Assembly (NCBI GenBank): GCA_963835705.1
Contig: CAWIGR010000015.1
Span: 62,001 to 126,000 of the forward strand
Source of the DNA: JACVRW01 sp963835705
GTDB taxonomy: Bacteria; Actinomycetota; Thermoleophilia; Solirubrobacterales; Thermoleophilaceae
Direction: 5' to 3'
Length of the DNA: 64,000 nucleotides
A program made the translations under genes and the position numbers. Positions 50,578 through 58,339 of this stretch are shown here, one piece after another; the first letter of the stretch is position 1; each line of letters opens with the position of its first letter. The notes beneath the pieces are model-generated. The model had not been told where the DNA came from. It searched no databases and saw only the letters and a list, made by a program, of their open reading frames with translations.

Positions 50578-51399
50578 GTGCTCGACGACGTCCTGCAGCT
50601 GCTGGCGTGCCCGCACTGCGCCGGGCCGCTGTCAAGGCATGAGGGAAGCGCGGCGTGCCCCAACGGGCATTCCTTCGACGTGGCCCGGAGCGGCTACCTG
50701 AGCCTGCTTCCCGGCGACGCCCGGCTGGGGAGCGCCGACACGGCGGAGATGGTGGCCGCGCGCGAGGCGTTCCACGCGACGAGCCACTTCGAGCCGCTGG
50801 CGGAGGCGCTCGGCGAGGAGGTCGAGCGTGCCGGGCTACCGGCCGGCTGCGTGGCCGACCTGGGCGCGGGCACCGGTTGGTATCTCGCGCGAGTGCTCGA
50901 CCGGCTGCCCCGGCGGGCCGGGCTTGCGCTCGACCTGTCGAAGCACGCCCTCCGGCGCGCGGCGCGGGCGCACCCGCGGATCGGCGCGATCGCCTGCGAC
51001 ATTTGGCGCCCGTTGCCGGTGCGCGCCTCGGTGGCCGCTCTCGTCCTCAGCGTGTTCGCCCCCCGAAACGGCCCCGAGATCGCCCGGGTCCTGCGTCCGG
51101 GCGGGGCGCTCGTGGTGGTCACGCCCACCGAGCGGCATCTCGCCGAGCTCGTCTCCGAGCTCGGCCTCCTGAAGGTGGACCGGCGAAAGCAGGAGCGTCT
51201 CGGCGCCGAGCTCGACGACCACCTCGACCTCGAACGCCGCGTCGAGCGCGAATGGCCGGTCGCGCTCACGCCCGGCGACGTCGCCAACGCCGTCGCGATG
51301 GGGCCCAGCGCGCGCCACGTCCAGCCCGGCCCCCGTGCCGCGGCGATGGCCGCCGGCGCCTCCGTGGCGATCTCGACCTACCGTAGGAACCCCGCATGA
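50578..51399 (+). CDS. RlmA-like rRNA (guanine) methyltransferase
   Basis: 273 aa from GTG 50578. The N-terminal zinc ribbon CPHC...CPNGHSFDVARSGYLSLLPGD and then DTAEMVAAREAFHATSHFEPL match the RlmA/RrmA family. Motif I is VADLGAGTGWYLARVLD, and LVLSVFAPRNGPEIARVLRPGG is the post-motif II region. RlmA enzymes methylate G745/G748 of 23S rRNA at N1; in actinobacteria related proteins can give macrolide resistance. It overlaps the transglycosylase start by 4 bp. Confidence 0.85.
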   Translation: MLDDVLQLLACPHCAGPLSRHEGSAACPNGHSFDVARSGYLSLLPGDARLGSADTAEMVAAREAFHATSHFEPLAEALGEEVERAGLPAGCVADLGAGTGWYLARVLDRLPRRAGLALDLSKHALRRAARAHPRIGAIACDIWRPLPVRASVAALVLSVFAPRNGPEIARVLRPGGALVVVTPTERHLAELVSELGLLKVDRRKQERLGAELDDHLDLERRVEREWPVALTPGDVANAVAMGPSARHVQPGPRAAAMAAGASVAISTYRRNPA

Positions 51400-52280
51400 G
51401 ACGGATGACCGCTTCCATCGCCACGCTCGCGGCCTGTCTTGCCGCCTGCAGCTCCGACCCGGGCCCATCGAGCGCTCCCGGCGCGGCCCAGCCGCCCCCT
51501 GAGCAGACCGCTGCCCCCGCTCCGGACGCCGCCATCCCTCGCGAGCCCGGCGCGCTCGCGAAGCGGCTCGCCGCCACCCAGGCCGCCCTGGCCGCCGCCA
51601 TCGACCGCTGGCGAGGGGAGGGCGACCTCGGCACCCACCCGCCGCCGCGCGAGGTCTCGCTCTGGGCGCTCCACCAGCAGCGCATCCACCTGCTCCTCAC
51701 CGGCCGCCCCCGGCTCGCCCGTGAGGTCCTGCCCCGCCTCCCCGGCGGAGCCGCGGCCCACGCGCGGGCCACGATCCGAGCCCGCCGCGGGCTCGGGAAG
51801 ATCACGCCGCCCACCCCCGGGCGCTACCGGACGGGCCCGCCCGAGCCGCCGCGGCGGCTGCTCGCCCACTACCGGAAGGCGCAGCGGCGCTTCGGCGTCC
51901 AGTGGCCGGTGCTGGCCGCCGTGAACTTCGTGGAGTCCGCCTTCGGCCGCATGCGCAACTCGAGCGCCGCCGGCGCGCAGGGCCCCATGCAGTTCATCCC
52001 CTCCACCTGGGAGGCGTACGGGATAGGCGGCGACGTGAACGACCCGCACGACGCGATCATGGGCGCTGCCAACTACCTGAGCGCATCCGGCGCCCCCGGC
52101 GATCTGACCGGCGCCCTGTACGCCTACAACCCCTCGGACCTATACGTGCGCGCGGTGCTCGCGTACGCCGGCCGGATCAGGCGCGACCGAGACGCCTTCC
52201 TCTCCTACTACTCCTGGCAGGTCGTCGTGCGCCTGCCGGAGGGCGGCACGCGCCGCATCACCGGGCCCCGACCCTTCTGA
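51396..52280 (+). CDS. Lytic transglycosylase lipoprotein (SLT fold)
   Basis: 294 aa. Signal peptide with lipobox (ATLAACLAAC) places it on the outer face of the membrane. A Pro/Ala linker follows, then SLT domain 1 at about 165-275: VLAAVNFVESAFGRMRNSSAAGAQGPMQFIPSTWEAYG with the catalytic Glu of VESAFG, and GAANYLSASGAPGDLTGALYAYNPSD. It cleaves peptidoglycan glycan strands. The ATGA overlap couples it to the RlmA-like gene. Confidence 0.9.
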   Translation: MRRMTASIATLAACLAACSSDPGPSSAPGAAQPPPEQTAAPAPDAAIPREPGALAKRLAATQAALAAAIDRWRGEGDLGTHPPPREVSLWALHQQRIHLLLTGRPRLAREVLPRLPGGAAAHARATIRARRGLGKITPPTPGRYRTGPPEPPRRLLAHYRKAQRRFGVQWPVLAAVNFVESAFGRMRNSSAAGAQGPMQFIPSTWEAYGIGGDVNDPHDAIMGAANYLSASGAPGDLTGALYAYNPSDLYVRAVLAYAGRIRRDRDAFLSYYSWQVVVRLPEGGTRRITGPRPF

Positions 52281-52402
52281 CCGCCGCCTCGGGCCGGCCG
52301 TTGTGCTCTGGGACGGGCGGTGGCGGCCGGCCGCGGTTCTTTTCCACGATCGCCGCGAGGATCAGGAGGAAGGCCAGCAGACCGGGGCTGTGTAGGGCGG
52401 TG

Positions 52403-52816
52403 CTAGGTGGTCTTGACGACGAACACCGAGCAGGGCGCGCGGTGGGTGACCGTGTTGGGGACGCTTCCGAGCACGCGCCGGTGCATGCCCTTGTTGCCGA
52501 TCACGATCACGTCCGCCTCGCAGGCCTCGGCGAGCTCCACGAGCACCTCGCCCGGGTCGCCCTCGCGGGTGAGCGTGCGGCACTCCACGCCCGAGCGCCG
52601 CACCTCCTCCTCCGTGCGGTCCAGGATCGCGCGCAGGCGCGCCGCCGGGCTCGACCTCCACTGAAGCTCGGGATCCTCGTCCCCGGGCGGGCTGCCGTCC
52701 TCCTGGAAGACGCCGAGCAGGACGAGCTCGGCCTGGTAGCGCCGCGCCATCTCCGTCGCCGCCTCCACGGCCTGCGTGGCCGTCGCCGAGCCGTCCGTGC
52801 CCACCGCCACTCTCAT
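52403..52816 (-). CDS. Universal stress protein (UspA)
   Basis: 137 aa from ATG 52816. MRVAVGTDGSATATQAVEAA opens the Usp fold; VIGNKGMHRRVLGSVPNTVTHRAPCSVFVV has the shortened ATP loop of single-domain actinobacterial Usps. ATG 52822 is an alternative, but 52816 avoids overlap with the start of the divergent methyltransferase. With only 4 bp between starts, the two genes' promoters must lie inside each other's coding sequence. Confidence 0.9.
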   Translation of the reverse strand: MRVAVGTDGSATATQAVEAATEMARRYQAELVLLGVFQEDGSPPGDEDPELQWRSSPAARLRAILDRTEEEVRRSGVECRTLTREGDPGEVLVELAEACEADVIVIGNKGMHRRVLGSVPNTVTHRAPCSVFVVKTT

Positions 52817-52820
52817 CAAC

Positions 52821-53624
52821 ATGGCGAGCGAGTATCCCCCGCCGGAGGACGGAAGTCCACCGCTGAGCGAGCACGCCTCCCGGACGCGGGAGAGCTGGAA
52901 CGAGGATGCGCCGAACTGGGTGGAGGGCGGCCGCAGGAAGTGGGCGTCGCAGACGCCGCTGTGGGGAGCCTGGGACATACCCGAGGAGGAGCTCCGCGTT
53001 CTCCCGGACGTCCGCGACCTGGACGTGGTCGACCTGGGCTGCGGGACCGGCTACTGGAGCGCCTGGTTCGCCCGCCTCGGCGCCCGCCCCGTCGGCCTGG
53101 ACCTGTCGGAGGCGCAGCTCGAGACCGCCCGCCTGTTCCAGCACGAGCACGGCATCGAGTTCCCGCTCGTGCACGGGAGCGCCGAGGGGACGCCCCTTCC
53201 GGGCGCCTCCTTCGACCTCGCCTTCTCCGAGTACGGCGCGGCCACCTGGTGCGATCCCTACGCGTGGATCCCGGAGGCGCACAGGCTGCTGCGGCCCGGT
53301 GGGCGGCTGATCTTCCTCGCCGACTCCGCGCTGGCGGCGCTCTGCTACCCGCTGAGCGAGGAGCCCGTGGGCGAGACCCTCGTGCGCCCGCAGCGCGGGT
53401 TGCACCGCATCGACTGGCCGGAGGGGGAGACCGATTTCCGGCTGCCGCACGGTGAGATGCTCGCCCTGCTGCGCGGGACCGGGCTCGAGGTGGAGGCGCT
53501 CCATGAGCTGTATGCGCCCGAGGGCCCCGACGACGAGGTGCGCTTCTACATGCGCCGTGGCTGGGCGCGGCGCTGGCCCGCCGAGGACCTCTGGGTGGCC
53601 CGCCGCCCGCCGGCTCAGGCTTAG
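52821..53624 (+). CDS. SAM-dependent methyltransferase
   Basis: 267 aa from ATG 52821. Motif I VVDLGCGTGYWSAWFARLGA, motif II VGLDLSEAQLETAR, and the type 11 strand AHRLLRPGGRLIFLADS. A 55-residue N-terminal extension (HASRTRESWNEDAPNWVEGGR) precedes it and the C-terminal part contributes a substrate lid. Substrate unknown. It ends 4 bp inside the convergent hydrolase gene. Confidence 0.85.
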   Translation: MASEYPPPEDGSPPLSEHASRTRESWNEDAPNWVEGGRRKWASQTPLWGAWDIPEEELRVLPDVRDLDVVDLGCGTGYWSAWFARLGARPVGLDLSEAQLETARLFQHEHGIEFPLVHGSAEGTPLPGASFDLAFSEYGAATWCDPYAWIPEAHRLLRPGGRLIFLADSALAALCYPLSEEPVGETLVRPQRGLHRIDWPEGETDFRLPHGEMLALLRGTGLEVEALHELYAPEGPDDEVRFYMRRGWARRWPAEDLWVARRPPAQA

Positions 53625-54220
53625 CGCACCACGCTCGGCAGCCAGTCCCGCACCGCGGCCGCCAGCGCGTCGAGGTCGCCCTTGAGGCTGTGGTTGCCCG
53701 GCAGCGTGACCACCTCGCGGCCAGCGGCGGGCGGCGGCATGCCGAAGGGGTCGCTGTCGCCCTGCACCACCAGCACCGGCACCTCCACGGCGTCCAGCTC
53801 GTCCAGGCGCGTCTTCTCCGGGCGGCCCGGTGCGTGCACCGGGAACGCCAGGCACAGCACCGCCACCGCGCCGGCCTCCGCGGCGGTGCGGCAGGCCACG
53901 CGCGCGCCGGCCGAGCGGCCGCCGGCCACCAGCGGGAGCCCGCTCAGCTCACCGCCGCGCAGGTGATCCGCGACGGCGATCCAGGCCGCGTCGAGCTGCT
54001 TCGCGGGCGCGGGCGAGCGGCGGCCGGCCACGAGATACGGCTGCTCCACGTGTGCCACGGAAAGCCCCGCCTCGCGGGCTGCGCCGGTGGCCGCGAGCAG
54101 GTCCTTGGCGCCGAAGCCGCCGCCGGCGCCGTGGCCCAGCAGCAGCGCGCCGGCCGGCTCGGGCGCCGAATGCAGGTGCGCCAGCGCGGGTCCGTGTGGG
54201 GTTTCCATCTCGATCTTCAC
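53621..54220 (-). CDS. Alpha/beta hydrolase of the dienelactone hydrolase/KANL3-Tex30 type
   Basis: 199 aa from GTG 54220. LLLGHGAGGGFGAKDLL is the oxyanion loop, LVAGGRSAGARVACRTA the nucleophile elbow with Ser (GRSAG), and TLPGNHSLKGD the terminal His. VLVVQGDSDPFGMP carries the catalytic Asp. The family is small, cytosolic and mostly uncharacterised; substrates are assumed to be esters or lactones. Confidence 0.82.
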   Translation of the reverse strand: MKIEMETPHGPALAHLHSAPEPAGALLLGHGAGGGFGAKDLLAATGAAREAGLSVAHVEQPYLVAGRRSPAPAKQLDAAWIAVADHLRGGELSGLPLVAGGRSAGARVACRTAAEAGAVAVLCLAFPVHAPGRPEKTRLDELDAVEVPVLVVQGDSDPFGMPPPAAGREVVTLPGNHSLKGDLDALAAAVRDWLPSVVR

Positions 54221-54291
54221 GGTTGACCGATGAGTTAACGCCATTCACGCAGTCATACCGGCATGCGATCGATAACGTCGGGGCGGACGCT

Positions 54292-55287
54292 ATGAGCACT
54301 CCCTCCACATTGGCGATCGAGGCCACCGGCCTCGTAAAGTCCTTCGGCGAGACCCGCGCGGTCGACGGCGTCGACCTGGCCGTGCGCAGCGGCTCCGTGT
54401 ACGGAGTCCTGGGCCCCAACGGCGCGGGCAAGACCACGACCATCCGCATGCTCGCGACCCTCCTTCGCCCCGACGCGGGCGAGGCGCGCGTGCTCGGACA
54501 CGACATCGTGCGCGACGCCGACGCCGTTCGCAGCGCGGTCAGCCTGACCGGCCAGCTCGCCTCGGTCGACGAGGACCTGACCGGACGCGAGAACCTCATC
54601 CTGCTCGGCCGGCTGCTCGGCCTGGGCCGCGCCCGGTCCAAGGACCGCGCCGACGAGCTGCTCGACGCCTTCGGCCTGACCGAGGCGGCGGGCCGGCTCG
54701 TCAAGAACTACTCCGGCGGAATGAGGCGGCGGCTCGACATCTCGGCGAGCATCGTCGTGACCCCCGAGCTGATGTTCCTCGACGAGCCCACCACCGGGCT
54801 CGACCCGCGCTCGCGCAACCAGGTCTGGGACATCATCCGCGCGATGCAGGCAGGCGGGACCACGATCCTGCTCTGCACCCAGTACCTGGACGAGGCCGAC
54901 CAGCTCGCCGACGGCATCGCGGTGATCGACCACGGCAAGGTGATCGCCGAGGGCACGCCGGGCCAGCTGAAGGCCTCGGTCGGCTCGGGCGCGCTGCACG
55001 TGCGGCTGCTCGACCCCGACCAGCGGCCCGAGGCGGAGCGGATCCTCTCCCGCGAGCTCGGGACCGTTCACCTCGAGCCGGACCCCGCCGCCCTGTCGGC
55101 CTCGTGCGCCGACTCCGACCGGGCCGCGGAGGGGATCGCGGAGCTGGCCCGATCCGGGGTCAGGATCGCCGACTTCTCGCTCGGCCAGCCGAGCCTCGAC
55201 GAGGTGTTCATGGCGCTGACCGGTCACACAGCCGAGGACCAGACCGACGGGAACGGAGCCATTCCTGAGGAGGAGCGCGCAGCATGA
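54292..55287 (+). CDS. ABC transporter ATP-binding protein (DrrA-type)
   Basis: 331 aa from ATG 54292. Walker A GPNGAGKTTT, signature NYSGGMRRRLDIS, Walker B LMFLDEPTTGLDPRSR and switch His in STQ-like TQYLDEAD are complete. The C-terminal 90 residues (HVRLLDPDQRPEAERIL, PSLDEVFMALTG) are the DrrA-type extension. It energises export of a hydrophobic compound or lipid, with the permease gene overlapping its end by 4 bp. Confidence 0.93.
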   Translation: MSTPSTLAIEATGLVKSFGETRAVDGVDLAVRSGSVYGVLGPNGAGKTTTIRMLATLLRPDAGEARVLGHDIVRDADAVRSAVSLTGQLASVDEDLTGRENLILLGRLLGLGRARSKDRADELLDAFGLTEAAGRLVKNYSGGMRRRLDISASIVVTPELMFLDEPTTGLDPRSRNQVWDIIRAMQAGGTTILLCTQYLDEADQLADGIAVIDHGKVIAEGTPGQLKASVGSGALHVRLLDPDQRPEAERILSRELGTVHLEPDPAALSASCADSDRAAEGIAELARSGVRIADFSLGQPSLDEVFMALTGHTAEDQTDGNGAIPEEERAA

Positions 55288-56132
55288 GCACGCCCACGAC
55301 CAGGCCCCAGACCGCGCCGGACGCCGACGCCGCCGCTGTCCGAAAGGCGCTCAGCTCAGCCGAGCGGCCTCCACGCGCGAGCGCCACTTCGGCGGCACTC
55401 AGCTTCGGGTGGCGCGGGATGCTCAAGATCAAGCACGTGCCCGAGCAGCTCATCGACGTGACGATCACGCCGGTGCTGTTCACGCTGCTGTTCACGTACA
55501 TGTACGGCGGCGCGATCTCGGGCTCGACCGGCGAGTACCTCCAGTTCATCCTGCCCGGCACCCTCGTGATGTCGGTGCTGTTCACCACCGTCTACTCCGG
55601 CGTCGCGCTCAACACCGACATCACCAAGGGCGTGGTCGACCGCTTCAGGTCGCTGCCGATCTGGCCCGCGGCGCCGCTGGTGGGCGCCGTGGTGGGGGAC
55701 AGCGTGCGCTACGTCCTCGCCGGGACGGTCGTCGTGATCGTCGGCGTGATCCTGGGCTACTCGCCGGAGGGCGGGGTGGACGGGATCATCGCGGCCATGG
55801 CGCTCGTGGTGCTCTTCGCGTTCGGGCTGGCGTGGGTGTTCACGACGGTCGGCCTGCTCATGCGCTCGCCCAACGCGGTCATGAATACCGGCTTCATGGC
55901 GCTCTTTCCGTTGCTGTTCATCAGCAACGCGTTCGTGCCGCCGGAGACGCTGCCGAGCGCGATCGAGGCGTTCGTGGACGTGAACCCGTTCTCGCACCTG
56001 GTCACCGCCGCGCGCGGGCTGATGGACGGCACGGCCGAGGCCGGCGACATCTTCCTGGTGCTCGGGGAGGCCGCGGTGGTGACGGCGGTGTTCGCGCCGC
56101 TGACGATGCGGCTGTACCGCACGCGGGCCTAG
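55284..56132 (+). CDS. ABC-2 type transporter permease (DrrB-type)
   Basis: 282 aa, ATGA overlap with the ATPase gene. A 45-residue cytosolic N-terminus precedes six membrane helices: VTITPVLFTLLFTYMYGG, YLQFILPGTLVMSVLFTTVYSG, YVLAGTVVVIVGVILG, GIIAAMALVVLFAFGLAWVF, FMALFPLLFISNAFVPPETLP and a final one. FLPxTLP-like FVPPETLPSAIEAFVDVNPFSHL is the DrrB/ABC-2 signature. It works with the ATPase as an exporter; the substrate is unknown. Confidence 0.92.
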   Translation: MSTPTTRPQTAPDADAAAVRKALSSAERPPRASATSAALSFGWRGMLKIKHVPEQLIDVTITPVLFTLLFTYMYGGAISGSTGEYLQFILPGTLVMSVLFTTVYSGVALNTDITKGVVDRFRSLPIWPAAPLVGAVVGDSVRYVLAGTVVVIVGVILGYSPEGGVDGIIAAMALVVLFAFGLAWVFTTVGLLMRSPNAVMNTGFMALFPLLFISNAFVPPETLPSAIEAFVDVNPFSHLVTAARGLMDGTAEAGDIFLVLGEAAVVTAVFAPLTMRLYRTRA

Positions 56133-56289
56133 ACGCCCACCACGGTCAGGCCGAGCGCGCCGCGGCCAGGCTGCGTCCCTCCAGAGTCGCGCGAGATTCC
56201 GCCTGACTTCGACGATCGTGTGGCGAGCGGTCAGGAGGGGGGTCGCTCCTCAGCAGCGAATCGGCCGCGTCGGAGTCGGCGTCGAGTAT

Positions 56290-56440
56290 CGTTCAGCAGG
56301 GCACTGGAGTCGATGTACAGGCTCACTCGCCGCGGTCCTCGGCCAGCGCGTCGAGGACGGGTTGCGCGGGCTCGTGCTGAGGCACCGCGGCGGGAGGGCT
56401 CTGACAGCAGGGCGGCTCGGCCCCAGGGTCGCGCCGGGAG
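56290..56440 (-). pseudogene. VapBC toxin-antitoxin remnant
   Basis: On the minus strand a C-terminal antitoxin piece (PQHEPAQPVLDALAEDRGE, stop) overlaps a GTG start for VSLYIDSSALLNDTRRR by 4 bp. YIDSSALL is the first strand and catalytic Asp of a PIN-domain (VapC) toxin. The gene loses the pattern after 11 residues and ends at an early stop near 56231. The overlap geometry and both motifs are typical of VapBC operons, of which only the junction survives. Confidence 0.55.
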
Positions 56441-56459
56441 CGGAGGCCCCGCCCGTCCC

Positions 56460-57000
56460 GGCGCGCCGCCGCGGTCTTCGTCGATTCGCCCGGCTGCCGG
56501 ACCTGGCCGCTCCCGCGTCGCGACTGGCTGGCGATGCGCGAGCTGCCGCGAGTGCACCGCGAGCTCGGCTACGTGACGCGTGTGGCGCGAGCCTGCGTTG
56601 CTCGCCGCCTACCTGCGCGGGTCCGCGGCGCGTGGCGAGCGAGCGTGTGGTGATCGCTGGGGTAGCAGGGGTGAGCGAGGGCGGGGCGCGGGTGGCGTTC
56701 GAGGATCCGGGGCACCCCGACCACAGGGCCGGGCTCGCCCTGGCGGGAATCGAGGCGGTGCCGGTGCCGGTGGACGAGCGAGGGGTCGAGCTCGAGGCGC
56801 TGGAGGCGAGCGGGGCCGGCGCGGTGGTGCTCACGCCTGCGCACCAGTCGCCGACGGGTGCGTTGCTCGCGCCGGAGCGCCGCCAGGCGCTGGTGGCGTG
56901 GGCGGCGGAGAACGACGCGACCTTGATCGAGGACGACTACGACGAAGGACGGCATCGCGTCGATCGCGGACCTGCTGAATCCCGAGGCCGCGGCGTAGCG
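56460..57000 (+). pseudogene. MocR/PdxR-type regulator remnant (aminotransferase domain)
   Basis: In one frame, ERVVIAGVAGVSEGGARVAFEDPGHPDHRAG, IEAVPVPVDERGVELEAL, VVLTPAHQSPTGALLAPERRQALVAW and ATLIEDDYDEG follow the PLP-dependent aminotransferase-fold domain of MocR regulators. Upstream pieces (RDWLAMRELPRVHRELGY, EPALLAAYLRG) belong to the same family but lie in other frames. The winged-helix start and everything after EDDYDE, including the PLP lysine, are gone. With the VapBC fragment it fills the gap 56133-57000, where I see no intact gene. Confidence 0.7.
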
Positions 57001-57659
57001 TTACGCGAGCTCCGGCGCGCCCAGCGCGGCCGGTGCGCGTTCGGCAGACCGATTTCGCACGATGAGCAGGACCGCGGCGATGAACAGAGTCAGCCCCACG
57101 GGCCCGAAGGGCGTCACGTGGAAGGTGATCGGCACCGCCGACAGCGCGAGCAGGAGCCGCACCGCAATGGAGCGGCCCCCGTCGGCCCGGGGCGACAGGA
57201 CCGCCGCGCGGCGATGGCGGCGACCAGCCACCCGGCGCTGCCGACCGTCTCGAACGCCGTGATGATCTGGCTGTCCATGTAGTCGTCGACCAAGGCGGCG
57301 CGCTCAGGCGTGGGGCCGCTTAGGTTGTCCACCAGCAGGCCCATGCCGATTCCGACCAGGGCCTCGAATACGAGGTAGACGACCGCGAACACCGCGACCG
57401 CGATGCGCCCGACCCAGGCCGCGGTGCCCTGGACGCCCCGAAGGAGCAGGAGCATCACGCAGGCCATCAGCGGGATGAACAGCATCGACCCGAGGTGGAC
57501 CGTCTGCCACCTGGTCAAGTGCTCCTCGACGGTTGCGTAGAACTCGTCGCCGACCGGATGGAAGAGGAGCAGGATCCCCCACAGGAGCGGCACGCCGACC
57601 AGGAAGGCGACCTCCAGGGGGCTGAACGGGCGGGGCTGTGCTTCGGCGCTGTTGGTCAT
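57001..57659 (-). pseudogene. Frameshifted membrane protein, paralog of the neighbour at 57656
   Basis: From ATG 57659, RPFSPLEVAFLVGVPLLWGILLLFHPVGD, the helices WQTVHLGSMLFIPLMACVMLLLLRGVQG and AVFAVVYLVFEALVGIGMG, and VGSAGWLVAAIAA align step by step with the intact paralog. Near 57201-57215 the frame changes; LLLALSAVPITFHVTPFGPVGLTLFIAAVLLIVRNRS continues in another frame to a stop at 57001. A single indel would restore a protein of about 218 aa. Either decay or a base error. Confidence 0.7.
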
Positions 57660-58327
57660 GCGGAGCTCAGCCTTCCGACCGGCGCGGTTGCCTTTTCTGC
57701 CGACTGGCTTCGCGTGTAGATCACGACCGCGACGATGAAGAGGCCCAGGCCGGCGGGTCCGTAGGGCGGCGGGTGGACGGTGATCAGCAACCCCGAGATG
57801 GCGAGCAAGATCGGGACAGAGACGGGGGCGCCCGCGTGGCGGTAGAGCGCGATCCCTGCCGCGATCGCCGCGACTATGAGCCCCAGGCTTCCGATGGTGC
57901 CGAAGACACTGAAGGGGCCAGCCAGGACGTGCTCGGCGAAGTCCTGGACCAGGTCTGCCCTCAGCGCCGGTCCCGCCTGCGGGAATCCGTTCAGCTCGTT
58001 GACCAGAATCCCGACGCCGATTCCCTGCAACACCTCCCACGCGCTGTAGAAGACGACGAAGGGCACAAGGGCGATCCGGCTGACCCACGCCGCGGTCCCC
58101 TCGACGCCACGCAGGAGCAGCCAGACGACGGCGGCCATCAGGGGGATGAAGAGCATCATTCCGATGTGAACCACCAGGAAGCGCGCCACGACGTCCTGAG
58201 CATCCAGGTAGATCTCCGTGCCGTCTCCGCCGGGGTGGAAGAGGAGCAGGATCCCCCACGCGACCGGCACGCCGATGAGGAACGCGAGCTCGGCGGGGCT
58301 GAACGTGCGGGGCTGGTGAGTGTTCAT
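57656..58327 (-). CDS. Membrane protein of unknown function
   Basis: 223 aa with six hydrophobic segments, including FSPAELAFLIGVPVAWGILLLFHPGGDG, FLVVHIGMMLFIPLMAAVVWLLLRGVEG, VVFYSAWEVLQGIGVGILV and VPILLAISGLLITVHPP. The intramembrane Gly/Pro pattern and a HPGGD loop are shared with the tandem copy downstream. No named family is recognised; it may be a DUF4386-like stress membrane protein. It lies between the MMPL gene and its frameshifted paralog, all on one strand. Confidence 0.65.
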   Translation of the reverse strand: MNTHQPRTFSPAELAFLIGVPVAWGILLLFHPGGDGTEIYLDAQDVVARFLVVHIGMMLFIPLMAAVVWLLLRGVEGTAAWVSRIALVPFVVFYSAWEVLQGIGVGILVNELNGFPQAGPALRADLVQDFAEHVLAGPFSVFGTIGSLGLIVAAIAAGIALYRHAGAPVSVPILLAISGLLITVHPPPYGPAGLGLFIVAVVIYTRSQSAEKATAPVGRLSSA

Positions 58328-58339
58328 GGTGCTCCTGCC

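Noticed and set aside
52281..52402. Possible small membrane peptide (LLAFLLILAAIVEKNRGRP) on the minus strand after the UspA gene
   Set aside because: The frame is open and partly hydrophobic but has no usable start codon or ribosome site, so it was not annotated.
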